A DNA stretch of 64,000 bases from Planotetraspora kaengkrachanensis (GTDB taxonomy: Bacteria > Actinomycetota > Actinomycetes > Streptosporangiales > Streptosporangiaceae): the NCBI RefSeq assembly GCF_016862895.1, contig NZ_BONV01000001.1, positions 1 through 64,000 of the forward strand, written 5' to 3'. A program made the translations under genes and the position numbers. Below, in pieces: positions 1 through 8,803 of this stretch; within the stretch, counting starts at the first letter, position 1, and each line of letters starts with the position of its first letter. The notes beneath the pieces are model-generated. The model was not told where the DNA came from, did no database searches, and saw only the letters and a list, made by a program, of their open reading frames with translations.

Positions 1-173
1 AAGCCGGTCCGGTTGTGGGACGTCCGCAGCCCCAACCGTCCCCAGCAGCTCGCCACGTTCAAGGGCCATAGAGCCTGGGTCTGGGGCGCGGCCTTCAGCC
101 CTGACGGAACCACCCTCGCCACACCGGCGGCGATAACATCGTCCGGCTATGGCGCGCCACCGAAGGTGGGTAA
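1..173 (+). pseudogene. WD40-repeat protein, C-terminal fragment, frameshifted
   Basis: The first bases read in frame 1 as the end of one WD40 blade (KPVRLWDVR) followed by the next (GHRAWVWGAAFSPDGTTLAT). At about 121 the frame is lost. The expected blade ending TGGDNIVRLWRATEGG followed by a stop at 171-173 continues in another frame from 123, equivalent to one missing base. Read without the shift, the frame would run on to 246 with sequence unlike WD40. The gene is truncated by the window edge, so the N-terminal effector domain is unknown; actinobacterial WD40 proteins are often kinases or STAND-type NTPases. The call as WD40 is firm; pseudogene versus sequencing error is open. Confidence 0.7.
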
Positions 174-238
174 CGGTGGTCGCGGATTGGCGGTTCTGGT
201 CATAGCGGCCATGCAGCCAAGTTGGGAGCTTGAGGCAC

Positions 239-1339
239 ATGAGTGACTGGTCGTTGGCGATTGACTTCGGTACGTGTTATACCTGCGCGACAATCATGGT
301 TGATGACCAGGCCGAGGTTCTTGAGGTCGACGGCAGTAGATGCCTGCCGTCCTTGGTGTACCGCGATGAGAACGGCGACCTGCTGACCGGGCGGCTTGCC
401 ACCAGCGAAGCAGCCGTCTCAGCGGCGAACGTCGCCCGGACCCCCAAACGCGCCCTCGCCCAGGGGGCGCCGATGCTGCTCGGCGGTACGCCGGTGGAGG
501 CGGAAGACTTGGTCGCCGCCGTCCTGTCCAGGATGGCCGTCGAGGCATCCCGGAGGGCAGGTGACGCGCCGCCCGAACAGGTCGTACTCACCCACCCCGC
601 CGCCTGGGACGGCCAGCAAATCGCCACCCTCGGCGAAGCCGCCAAACGGGCGAAACTGGCTCCGGTGCAATTCGTTCCCGAACCGGTCGCCGCCGCCGCC
701 TTCTACGCCCAGAGTGAGGACATTCCAGCCGGGGCCCCCGTCGCCGTCTACGACCTCGGCGGCGGAACCTTCGACGTCGCCGTGCTCCGCCGTACGGCCA
801 CCGGCTTCGACGTCGTCGCCCAAGGCGGCGGCGACCACATCGGCGGCGAAGACTTCGACGAGGCCCTCTACGAACTGATCGCCGACCACGCCATGACGCG
901 CGACCCCAGCACGTGGGAGGAACTCGCCCTCGGCACCACCGAACGAGCCACCCGCGACCGGGCGATCCTGCACCGGGACATCATTGAGGCCAAGGAACTG
1001 CTATCCGAAACCACCATCTGCAAGGTCATGGCCGGAAACCTGCCGATCAGCATCACACGTGCGGAGTTCGAAACCGCCATCAGCGACGACCTGCGCGCGA
1101 CCATCACCACCTTCCAGGACGTGGTGACCGGTGCAGGCCTGGCCATCGACGAACTCGCAGCGGTCTACCTCACCGGCGGCTCCAGCCGCATCCCCCTCGT
1201 CAGCGACCTGCTCAGCCAACTCCTCAACCGCGCACCCGACCTGGCCGGCGACCCCAAAGCCGTCGTCGCCCACGGCGCCCTTATGCAACCGCGGATGGAA
1301 TCCCTGATAGGGCGTCTGGTCCGAACGCTGTTCGGGTAG
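239..1339 (+). CDS. Hsp70 (DnaK-like) family protein, ATPase domain only
   Basis: This 366-residue protein has the actin/Hsp70 ATPase fold signatures: phosphate-1 loop DFGTCYT near residues 9-15, the connecting PEPVAAAAF segment, phosphate-2 DLGGGTFDVA at 172-181 and the adenosine motif GGSSR at 313-317. It ends soon after the ATPase domain, so the peptide-binding domain of true DnaK (about 600 residues) is absent. Such short Hsp70-like proteins are common in actinobacteria and have no settled role. ATG 239 is chosen over TTG 230 because GGGAG at 224-228 sits 10 bases upstream. It follows the WD40 fragment on the same strand and faces the dynamin-like operon. A role as an ATP-dependent regulator or chaperone of neighbouring proteins is inference. 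Confidence 0.88.
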   Translation: MSDWSLAIDFGTCYTCATIMVDDQAEVLEVDGSRCLPSLVYRDENGDLLTGRLATSEAAVSAANVARTPKRALAQGAPMLLGGTPVEAEDLVAAVLSRMAVEASRRAGDAPPEQVVLTHPAAWDGQQIATLGEAAKRAKLAPVQFVPEPVAAAAFYAQSEDIPAGAPVAVYDLGGGTFDVAVLRRTATGFDVVAQGGGDHIGGEDFDEALYELIADHAMTRDPSTWEELALGTTERATRDRAILHRDIIEAKELLSETTICKVMAGNLPISITRAEFETAISDDLRATITTFQDVVTGAGLAIDELAAVYLTGGSSRIPLVSDLLSQLLNRAPDLAGDPKAVVAHGALMQPRMESLIGRLVRTLFG

Positions 1340-1391
1340 ACGGGAAAGATCTCTCGCCAAAGTCCCACACTTGCACGGGTCGGCTTGGTAG

Positions 1392-1666
1392 GCGTCGGCG
1401 GCATCCCACCGTCGCCCGTATCGCACCGACCTGTCTGACGCCCGCTGGGCGCTGATCGAACCGATCACTACCGCCTGGCGGACCGCCCATACCGACCTGG
1501 GCATCAGCCCACCCATCCATGCGCTGCACGAAATCGTCAACGCAATCTTGTACGTGAACCGAACCGGAATCGCCTGGGAGTGCCTGCCCACGACTTCCCG
1601 CACTACAAGACGGTCTACGACTACTTCGCCAAATGGCAAAAAGACGGCACAACCGAGCGCGGCTGA
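1392..1666 (+). pseudogene. IS5-family transposase N-terminal remnant
   Basis: Translation gives the IS402/DUF4096-type N-terminus, with YRTDLSDARWALIEP followed by EIVNAILYVNRTGIAWECLP, typical of IS5-group transposases. After 1586 the reading shifts by one base: the expected HDFPHYKTVYDYFAKWQKDG is found from 1589 and ends in a stop at 1664-1666. An in-frame stop lies just upstream at 1389, and no DDE catalytic part follows. It is therefore a decayed fragment of a mobile element. I saw no terminal inverted repeats. The bases from 1667 to 1943 hold no recognisable gene. Confidence 0.8.
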
Positions 1667-1943
1667 ACGCCGGGAAGTCCACTCCGGTCAACGTGGTACT
1701 CGACCGGTTGGTACGCCGGCACGGCGGCGGGTACCCGACATTCGGGCCGATCCCGGCCCCGACGCTGTCGTAGTGATAGTCGTCCGACAAATAGTCCACC
1801 GCGAGCCTCTTGATGGACGGCAGCCGATGAGTTCACATATTGGACGGCCCCCGAGCCCGGAATGTTTCACCGTGCCCACCGACCGGGCCCAACCGGTGAA
1901 GGAGGTGCCGAAGTCGATGGCGGCGGTCTAAGCGCTCATCGCG

Positions 1944-3866
1944 TCACACCCCGTCCGTGCTGAGCCGGCGAAGAAGGTCGCCGAGCTCAGTGCGACGACG
2001 GGCGAGGCGTTCCCGCTGTGCGATGACCTCTGCACGCGGTGCCTCGCGTTCGATTTCAGCGATCTCGCGGTCGCGCTCGGATCTCGCCAGCGCTTCCTCC
2101 AACTCGGCCTGCCGGACGGAGATCCGTTCCATGATGGCCGCCTCCACCTCCGCAACAACCTCTCGCAATATCTCCTGGAGCGCGGGAGGCAGCGCCTCAC
2201 GGGCCCGGCGCAGCTTGTCGTCGGTCAGCCGGCGCAGTTCCTCTTTCGTCTTGGCGTCCCGGCCGAAGGCCCACACCGCGGCCCCCGCGCCGACGGCGAC
2301 GACGACGCTCAGTCCGACGCTGAGCTTGCCGTACTTGGACAGCTTCAGAAACCCGTCGCCAGCGCGTTTGAGGAGGCCGACGGCGACGCTGCTGACATCA
2401 CCGACGGCGGAGCCGATTTCGATGAGCTTCTCCCTGATCTGTTCCACCGACAGAATTCCTCGGGCGGCTCCGTCGACCGGCCCAGGCCAGTCGATGGGCT
2501 CGCCGAGACCTGCCTCCTGGCGCACTGCCTTATTCCACTGGTCAAGCAAGATCCCCACCCGCGGGACGTGGACACCGTGGACGCCAAAGCCGTCTCCGAG
2601 CTTTCCGACGAGCTCCTCGATACCCGAGTGGACGGTGTTCTGCAGGTCGAGGACGAGGCCGCGGATCCCGTCTTCCAGGCTGCGCGGCACCTCTTTGAAT
2701 GCTTCCCGGCCACCTGAGTCGATCGCCTGCCGGGCCTGGTCGCCGAGCCGCCGAAGCCCCTCGTCCAGTTCGCGCCGGAGCGTCGACTCCAGCCGGCGGA
2801 AACCGGCGCTCAGTTCTGTTCGCCACTTGGCGCCTTTGCCCCGTAGCTCGGCTAGCTCGGCCTGGCGTGCACGCACCGAGGCGGCCAACCCGGAGTCGAG
2901 CTCCAGCGAGCGCAGGCGCATCTCCAGTTGCTGGTCGAGCGTGGTGATGACGGTGTCGGCGGTGCCGAGCACCGCCTTCAGCCGATCCGACGTGATGCGC
3001 AGCACCACGTTGTCACGCAGCTCGGCCAGCAGCGGCGCGAACCCGCTGCGCTCCATCAGGTCCGCCGCACGTGCCTCCCGGCCCTGCTCTGCGGCTCGGT
3101 CGGCCTCCTGCTTGTAGCGGCTGCTCACCGCGTACCACGGCGCCGTCGCAAACCGCGACCCGCGCACGCGCAGCAGGCGGTGGTTCTCCTCGAGCGCGGC
3201 ACGCCACCCGTCGTGAGCTTTGTCGATCCCGGTCAGAACGAACAGGACCGTCTGAATGCGCTCGGTCGCGCGGTCCAGGAACGCGAGTTCCGATGCGTGC
3301 AGCTCGCCGGCGCCGTTCACCACGAAGAGCAGCGCGTCGGCACGGTTGAGTGTGGCAAGCGTGATGTCGCTGTGCCCGGCGATGAGCCCGCCCACGCCGG
3401 GCGTGTCAACCAGCACCAGCCCTTCAGACAGCAGCGACGACGCTACGCCCAGCTCGACCCGCTCCACGTCCGGATGCCGGTCCACCCCCGTCTTCGGGTC
3501 AACCGCGGCGGTCTCGTCGACGTACTCCGGTAGCTCGGCCGACTTGATCTCTTTCTTGCCGTCCTCAAAGGCGCTGCCGTACACAACGGCCTGGTCCTCG
3601 TCGGCATAGGACACCGCGACGTGTACCCGAGTGGAGACGTCCGTATCGATGGGCAGGAGCTGTCGGCGCCCCACCAGGGCGTTGATCAGCGAACTCTTCC
3701 CTCGGTTCTTCTCGCCGACCACCACGACCGTTGAACCTGGCATCAGCGCCAGGCTGCATTCCTGAGCGAGAATCGTCGCGCTGTCGGTGTCTCCCACTTG
3801 CCGGGCCGTGTCGGCGACAGCCGCCACCGCCAAGATGACCTCGTCTGCGAGTGGATGCCGAGACAT
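1944..3866 (-). CDS. IniA-like dynamin-family GTPase
   Basis: The 640-residue product is a dynamin-like large GTPase. G1 is GEKNRGKSS (51-59), G3 is DTPGVGG (154-160) and G4 is TGID (212-215). A long helical region follows, then a hydrophobic segment at about 512-533 suited to membrane insertion, then a charged coiled coil. Length and layout match mycobacterial IniA (640 residues), which remodels membranes and belongs to the isoniazid-induced iniBAC operon; the DTPGVGG region is also very similar. It starts 63 bases after the IniC-like gene and is preceded by AAGGAGAA, so the two form an operon. The order (IniC-type first) differs from iniB-iniA-iniC, and no IniB-like Gly-rich gene is present. 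Membrane fission or tethering under envelope stress is inferred from the family. Confidence 0.82.
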   Translation of the reverse strand: MSRHPLADEVILAVAAVADTARQVGDTDSATILAQECSLALMPGSTVVVVGEKNRGKSSLINALVGRRQLLPIDTDVSTRVHVAVSYADEDQAVVYGSAFEDGKKEIKSAELPEYVDETAAVDPKTGVDRHPDVERVELGVASSLLSEGLVLVDTPGVGGLIAGHSDITLATLNRADALLFVVNGAGELHASELAFLDRATERIQTVLFVLTGIDKAHDGWRAALEENHRLLRVRGSRFATAPWYAVSSRYKQEADRAAEQGREARAADLMERSGFAPLLAELRDNVVLRITSDRLKAVLGTADTVITTLDQQLEMRLRSLELDSGLAASVRARQAELAELRGKGAKWRTELSAGFRRLESTLRRELDEGLRRLGDQARQAIDSGGREAFKEVPRSLEDGIRGLVLDLQNTVHSGIEELVGKLGDGFGVHGVHVPRVGILLDQWNKAVRQEAGLGEPIDWPGPVDGAARGILSVEQIREKLIEIGSAVGDVSSVAVGLLKRAGDGFLKLSKYGKLSVGLSVVVAVGAGAAVWAFGRDAKTKEELRRLTDDKLRRAREALPPALQEILREVVAEVEAAIMERISVRQAELEEALARSERDREIAEIEREAPRAEVIAQRERLARRRTELGDLLRRLSTDGV

Positions 3867-3929
3867 CTGAACTATTTCTCCTTCTGCCGCTGATCAGCCC
3901 TTAGAGGACGCGCCGGGGAGGGATGTTCC

Positions 3930-5399
3930 TTACAAGAGGGAGAAGTAAAGTGCCTCGAACATCTCGCGTACCACTGTGGCGTGCAGCCTGGCCCTTCGCG
4001 GAAGCGAAGCCTCCAGCATCTTCCATTCGTCGACGAGTTCGCCGATCCTCCTCCGCAGTTCCTCCGGCGAAGCGTCCTCAGGCAGCCCGACGCGCTGGGC
4101 GTCCGTCACACCGGCCATCAGCATGTGCAGCTGACCGGAGTTCTGGTCGGGCAGCGGTAACATTCCGGCCGCCTGCGCCTGGGCGGCCTCCGCCAGCTCC
4201 ACCCGGCGCATGGCGGGGTGCCGCCCGAGCTCCCGCAACAGGCCACGCAGGCGACCCGCGACCTCTTGCTCCGCCGCACCGGCGAGCTCAGCCGCCGTCC
4301 GAAGCGCGGCCATGGCGGCGTCGGCGCGCAGCGCGTCAGCGCCCGTGACGAGCCGTTGCTGAACACGCTCCAGCAACCGGTTGATGCCCGATCTCTCACA
4401 CAGCGCGTCGCGGAGCGCCGACAGGTCCCGCGCGCCACCGTCGATGGCGTCGACCGCCTGGCGGATTCCGTAGATGGCGAGCAGATCGAGCAGTTCCTTC
4501 CGCATACCGGGGTCGACCGGGACGGTGTCCGGGGCCACCGACAGGAAATCCTCGTGATCGAAGAGCATGTCCTCGAGCGTGTCGCGGTCTGCGGCGGCGA
4601 GGATGCCCAGCGCGTAAAGGTGCTGCTCGGTCAGCCGCTCACAGCGGGCGGTCTCCGCCAGCTTCGTGGCGACTGGGATCACCTCGGCCACCAGACCGGT
4701 CATCCGGTCGGCGGAACGGCCCGCGACCTTGTCCGCCTCTCTCCGCACCTCCTCCAGGTCGGTGTCCTCGGAAATCTGGTCGATCCTGGTGAGCACGCCC
4801 AGCACGTTCGCCGCCGACAGGCGCGACCCGCGCATCGTCTCCTGGAACTCCCTGAGCGCAGCTGCGTCGCCCTCGCCCGGCTGGGGCATGGCGAGGATGA
4901 GCGCGTCGGCCTTGCGGATTGATGCCATCGAGTAGTCGTCAAGTGCGCTCACGGCATCCCTGCCTGGCGTATCCATCAGGGCGAAGGCTCGGTCGATCGA
5001 TTTGTTGGCCGCTTCGACGACGAGGTGGCTGACCTCGGAGTGGTCGTACTGCAGCGACTGCGGAACGCCGCCACCCACGCGAGACGGGATCGATGCGGGA
5101 GAGCGGCCATCGTTGAAATGCACCCATACGCGGTTCATGTGGTAGCTCCTGAACCACGCGGAGACCAAGGTCGTCTCAGTTCCGCCGGTGGGCGCGAGGC
5201 GCTGACCGAGCAGGGCGTTCACCAGCGTCGACTTTCCGGCATTCAGCCGTCCCCCGACGGCGACCACGAGGGTGTCGCCGGCGAGCCGTTCTGCCACAGC
5301 ACCGACCGCATCCGCGAACGGGCCCGGCCGGAGTGCCGTCAACGCCTCCGCGCACATGCTGCGGACACGATGGCACAAGCCATATGTCACTTCCTCCAC
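3930..5399 (-). CDS. IniC-like dynamin-family GTPase
   Basis: This 489-residue GTPase has G1 GRLNAGKST (50-58), G3 DTPG (143-146) and G4 TRID (204-207). The block around G1 (AGKSTLVNALLG, then LAPTGGTETT) closely resembles mycobacterial IniC (493 residues). No transmembrane segment is evident, as in IniC; the membrane-anchored partner would be the IniA-like protein encoded next. GTG 5399 is chosen because AGGAGG stands six bases upstream. Dynamin-like proteins often work as unequal pairs, so a hetero-complex of the two products is a reasonable inference. The roughly 800 bases upstream carry no gene, so the operon promoter should lie there. Confidence 0.82.
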   Translation of the reverse strand: MEEVTYGLCHRVRSMCAEALTALRPGPFADAVGAVAERLAGDTLVVAVGGRLNAGKSTLVNALLGQRLAPTGGTETTLVSAWFRSYHMNRVWVHFNDGRSPASIPSRVGGGVPQSLQYDHSEVSHLVVEAANKSIDRAFALMDTPGRDAVSALDDYSMASIRKADALILAMPQPGEGDAAALREFQETMRGSRLSAANVLGVLTRIDQISEDTDLEEVRREADKVAGRSADRMTGLVAEVIPVATKLAETARCERLTEQHLYALGILAAADRDTLEDMLFDHEDFLSVAPDTVPVDPGMRKELLDLLAIYGIRQAVDAIDGGARDLSALRDALCERSGINRLLERVQQRLVTGADALRADAAMAALRTAAELAGAAEQEVAGRLRGLLRELGRHPAMRRVELAEAAQAQAAGMLPLPDQNSGQLHMLMAGVTDAQRVGLPEDASPEELRRRIGELVDEWKMLEASLPRRARLHATVVREMFEALYFSLL

Positions 5400-6143
5400 A
5401 CCAGCCTCCTCGGGCCGCTCGTCTCAGGGGGACGGCTCGCCCGGCACGGATTGTTCCTTCCATCGCCTAGGTCTTCAAGGTCGTCTCGCGGGTCGTCGCG
5501 CACCGACCGCAGGGAACATTCGCGACCCTCGTCCACCGTGTAGGTCAATCACTGTCGCGGCCGATCAGCCCATTTGCCGCCGCCACCCGGGAGCGCGGCT
5601 CACATGGAATACGCCTGTCATGAGTGAGACATGGTCACGATCCGGCATAACCCCTTGGCAGCGGGTCCTGCCGAGTTCGGTGGGCGGCCAGGGCTACGAC
5701 CCTGAGGGACGCCTCGTGCGATTCGCCACCGACGCTGTCACATCCCCACTCTGGCCGTGGGCATGGCCGCGCCTGCCGCGTCAGTCCGACCCCGCCCCAT
5801 GCAACGTAGATTCGGGCTCTTCCTTTCAACGCGGCCTGCCGGCGATATCGGAATGCATGCCAGCACCACAGATCACCGCGCTAGCTAAGGACCATTCAAG
5901 AGACCCTCAACACTGCCAGGTTGAAGCTCTGACGGCCGCAAGATCCCCAACCACCCGGCCTGATCCCTGTGCCGGAGCCAGCGCCTTTACGTTGTAGATT
6001 CCTAACGAGCCCAATTCATTTGAACACTCGCGGCGAGAGCCTCGGCGCCTGGCCGGAGCACACGACAACCTGCGGCAACGTCGGGCAGGCAACTGTCGGC
6101 AACTGACGTCTCGTCCGAGCAACAAATAAGCAACGAGAAGCGG
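5400..6143. other. Gene-free stretch upstream of the dynamin operon
   Basis: About 740 bases lie between the IniC-like start and the tRNA terminator. Open frames here are short, on both strands, and resemble nothing I recognise. It should contain the promoter of the dynamin operon. I found no clear -35/-10 pair, no repeat of the tRNA-Pro 3' end that would mark an attachment site, and no transposase remnant. Confidence 0.5.
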
Positions 6144-6175
6144 AAAAGCCGTGATCGCTTACTCGCGATCACGGC
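6144..6175 (-). terminator. Rho-independent terminator of tRNA-Pro
   Basis: Bases 6148-6158 and 6165-6175 form a perfect 11-bp stem with a six-base loop. On the minus strand the stem is followed directly by TTTTCCG. It lies 20 bases past the tRNA 3' end, as expected for a tRNA terminator. Confidence 0.85.
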
Positions 6176-6195
6176 TCCGACCTGCCGAAACAGAG

Positions 6196-6269
<74 letters not shown>

Positions 6270-6354
6270 CTTGCCCGTTCGGGCTTCACCAACCTTAGCG
6301 CAGTTTGAGGGCACGTGCGTACAGGCTTACCCCGCCACACCTAGGCTTTGGATC

Positions 6355-6810
6355 ATGGGTAGGAAACCTCGCATCGATCAAGACGAGCTCCGCCGCCTGG
6401 CCGCGGAGGGCTGGTCGAATGCTCAGCTCGCCGCGCACTTCGGGGTGACCGATTCCGGCATTTTGCAGGCGAAGCGTGCCGCGGGCCTGTCCAAGCCGAT
6501 GACCGACCACAGCCGGGCGCTGCCCTGGAAACTGAGCCGTGAGCACAGCCAGAGCGGACCGGCCACCAACCTTCGCAACCTGTCCGCCGTCATCCAGGGC
6601 CGGACGATCCCCAAGGAGAAGCTCAACACCGCCCTCCGCTGGGCCACGCGCCTGGTCGACAACGATCTCGACATCGCCTACGACCCCGACCAGGGCTTCC
6701 TGGAGGTCCCCGTCCACGGGTCCTCGCACATCGCCGCAGTCCTCTCGGAAGCGCGGCAGGCCGTCCACCCTGCCGCCGAGGGCCTCCCCCGCGAAAACCG
6801 CGCCGAATGA
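6355..6810 (+). CDS. Small helix-turn-helix domain protein
   Basis: The 151-residue product begins MGRKPRIDQDELRRLAAEGW and carries an N-terminal homeodomain-like HTH (about residues 8-42, with WSNAQLAAHFGVTDSGI as its core). The C-terminal part is mixed alpha/beta and unrecognised. ATG 6355 has no Shine-Dalgarno sequence, but TAGGCT at 6342-6347 could serve as a -10 element for a leaderless transcript. It lies alone between tRNA-Pro and the sigma-factor fusion. DNA binding is inferred from the HTH; the target is unknown. Confidence 0.65.
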   Translation: MGRKPRIDQDELRRLAAEGWSNAQLAAHFGVTDSGILQAKRAAGLSKPMTDHSRALPWKLSREHSQSGPATNLRNLSAVIQGRTIPKEKLNTALRWATRLVDNDLDIAYDPDQGFLEVPVHGSSHIAAVLSEARQAVHPAAEGLPRENRAE

Positions 6811-6899
6811 GCCCATCCCACGACAAGCCCCCTTACAAGATCGGCCAAGACGACGAGCCGTCGCGTAACCTTTCCGCCGCCCGACGCCACTACTGAGAT

Positions 6900-8339
6900 G
6901 TGAACCCATCCGACGGCGAGCTCGTCGCCCGCGCCGCGACCGGCGACGCCGAGGCCTTCCACGAGTTGGTCCGCCGCCACCGGCCGATGGCCCGCGGCCT
7001 CGCCGGGCACCTCGCCCGCGGTCCGGACGCCGCCGACGACCTCGTCCAGGAGGGCTTCCTCCAGGCCTGGACGTCGCTCCCCAGCCTCAACGACGGCGAC
7101 CGATTCGGCAGCTGGCTCCACGGGATCCTGCTCAACCTCAGCCGCCGGTGGAGCCTGCCGCGCGAATCCCCGCTCGACCCGTACGCCGACGGCGACGCGG
7201 TCGATCCGTTCGAGGCGATCGAGGCCCGCTGGCTGGTCCGCGACGCCGTCCGCGATCTCCCTGCGGGGAGCCGTGAGGTCGTCCTGCTCTTCTACTACGA
7301 CGATCTCAGCGTGGACCAGGTGGCCCGGGCCCTCGACCTCTCGCCCTCTGCCGTCAAGGTGCGCCTGTATCGCGGCCGCCGTCGGCTCCGGGAAACGCTT
7401 GCCGGTGAATTCCCCCGATCTCCGAGGAGGACGTCCATGATTCCCGTCCGCATCGCCATGATCGTCCCTGCCGCTCCGCGGCTGCTGCTGATGCTCCACG
7501 ACGAACCGGGCGAACGCGTCCTGCCGCTCTGGCTGGAGGCCCCGGAGATGCTCGGCAGATCCACCCGGCTGGCGGGCCACATCCTCACCAGCACGGGCGC
7601 CGCCCTCGAGGCGGTCGAGCTGACGTCCGGCGGCGAAGCCCGCCTGCGCCTGCGGGTCCCGTCGGGCGACCAGGTCCTCGACGTACGGGCGGCGGAAGGG
7701 CTGGCTCTCGCCCACCGCCAGAGATGCCCGATCCTCGTGCCCGACGACGGTCTCGTCCCGCTCACCGGGTCCATGACCGTCGAGCAGGCCGCGGAGGAGG
7801 CCGTCCGCCACGCGGGGGTGCCTGCCGCGTCGGCCGCCCTCCGCCGCGGGGAACGTGTCGAGGAGCCGCGCAACCTCGACTTCTCCGACGGCCTGCGCTT
7901 CTGGGACCTGCGGGGAGGCTTCCTCCACGACCCGAGCGGCGCCCACTGGCGCGACTACACGTGCGGCGCGCGCGACGGCGTGGCGTGGCTGGCGTCGGCG
8001 GTCGACCGCCCGCTCGGCTTCGCGGATCTGCGCCAGGCCGTGGTCGCCGGGTCCCGTCAGGGCTCCCGCGTACGGCTGACCGCCGAGGTCCGATACACAC
8101 GGCACACCAGCCACGACGCCGGCAGCGAGGCCGCGCTCTACCTGCGGGTCGTCGACCCAGACCGGTCACGAGGAGCCGAGGACCATCAGCACATGGCCGT
8201 CATCGCGCCCGGCGACGAATGGCGGCCGCTCAACGTGAAGGCCCGAATACCCGACGACGCCGTTTTGCTTTTGTTCGGAGTGACGCTCTCCGGACCCGGC
8301 ACCATCGAAATGCGCCGGGTCGGCCTCACTGCGGATTAA
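6900..8339 (+). CDS. ECF-type sigma factor fused to DUF151 and a beta-sandwich domain
   Basis: This 479-residue protein has three parts. Residues 1-170 are a sigma-70 ECF module: region 2 with DAADDLVQEGFLQAW and region 4 with DLSVDQVARALDLSPSAVKV. Residues 180-300 match DUF151, the bifunctional nuclease family (GERVLPLWLEAPEM; later AAEGLALAHRQRCPI). Residues 315-479 resemble the beta-sandwich seen at the C-terminus of some actinobacterial regulators (DGLRFWDLRGG; ALLLFGVTLSGPG-like ending). The start is GTG 6900 with a weak ribosome site. A strong AGGAGG precedes in-frame ATG 7437, so the DUF151 part may also be made alone. Its stop overlaps the convergent DUF6458 stop. It may direct transcription under a signal sensed by its own C-terminus; that is inference. 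Confidence 0.85.
   Translation: MNPSDGELVARAATGDAEAFHELVRRHRPMARGLAGHLARGPDAADDLVQEGFLQAWTSLPSLNDGDRFGSWLHGILLNLSRRWSLPRESPLDPYADGDAVDPFEAIEARWLVRDAVRDLPAGSREVVLLFYYDDLSVDQVARALDLSPSAVKVRLYRGRRRLRETLAGEFPRSPRRTSMIPVRIAMIVPAAPRLLLMLHDEPGERVLPLWLEAPEMLGRSTRLAGHILTSTGAALEAVELTSGGEARLRLRVPSGDQVLDVRAAEGLALAHRQRCPILVPDDGLVPLTGSMTVEQAAEEAVRHAGVPAASAALRRGERVEEPRNLDFSDGLRFWDLRGGFLHDPSGAHWRDYTCGARDGVAWLASAVDRPLGFADLRQAVVAGSRQGSRVRLTAEVRYTRHTSHDAGSEAALYLRVVDPDRSRGAEDHQHMAVIAPGDEWRPLNVKARIPDDAVLLLFGVTLSGPGTIEMRRVGLTAD
7425..7439 (+). promoter_or_regulatory. Internal ribosome binding site and in-frame start in the sigma/DUF151 gene
   Basis: AGGAGG at 7425-7430 precedes ATG 7437 by six bases, inside and in frame with the larger gene at codon 180. 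This ATG opens exactly at the first residues of the DUF151 domain (MIPVRIAM). The fusion could derive from two once-separate genes, with the second start retained. Confidence 0.65.
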
Positions 8340-8683
8340 ACGCCCTCGCGCTTGATGGGGGTCGTCGACTGCTCCTCGACGTACACGTGTCGCTCGCTCG
8401 GCCGCACCGTCGGCTCGACCTGGGTCTCGCGCACCGGCTCCGGTACGACATGCGGCTGGGCCGGCGGGTCCACGGTGTACATCACGTCGGGTTCGATGGT
8501 CTCGACGGTGTCCTCCGCGTGGGGACGGCGCGTGTAGAGGCCGGTGAGCAGCGCGCCGACCGCGCCGACGGCCATGAGAATCCAGCCGATCATCTGCAGG
8601 TCGATTCCAGGGACGTCCCATTTCACGGCGAAGGCCAGCACCGCGCCGATCGCGAGGAAAGCGAGACTGGCTCCGAAGCCCAT
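8336..8683 (-). CDS. DUF6458-family small membrane protein
   Basis: The 115-residue protein has two N-terminal transmembrane segments (about 5-21 and 31-50) separated by a short polar loop (KWDVPGIDLQ). A cytoplasmic, Pro/Glu-rich tail follows. This is the pattern of the actinobacterial DUF6458 family, whose function is unknown. The stop codon overlaps that of the convergent sigma-factor fusion. Its start is preceded by GAGGTAAT and it is divergent from the three-gene operon beginning at 8804, so the two may share a control region. Confidence 0.8.
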   Translation of the reverse strand: MGFGASLAFLAIGAVLAFAVKWDVPGIDLQMIGWILMAVGAVGALLTGLYTRRPHAEDTVETIEPDVMYTVDPPAQPHVVPEPVRETQVEPTVRPSERHVYVEEQSTTPIKREGV

Positions 8684-8728
8684 GATTACCTCCTCAGACG
8701 GTAATCGGTGCCTCTACCCCCCAAATCC

Positions 8729-8744
8729 CGCATTACGCAATGCG
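8729..8744. promoter_or_regulatory. Candidate operator between DUF6458 and the 8804 operon
   Basis: CGCATT and AATGCG face each other across four bases in the divergent intergenic region. The palindrome is suited to a dimeric regulator of both genes. No -10/-35 pair could be assigned with confidence. Confidence 0.35.
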
Positions 8745-8803
8745 TGAAGGCGACTTTCCAGGGCAGTGCGAACGAACAACGCACAATCACCCTGGAGGCA
8801 GAT

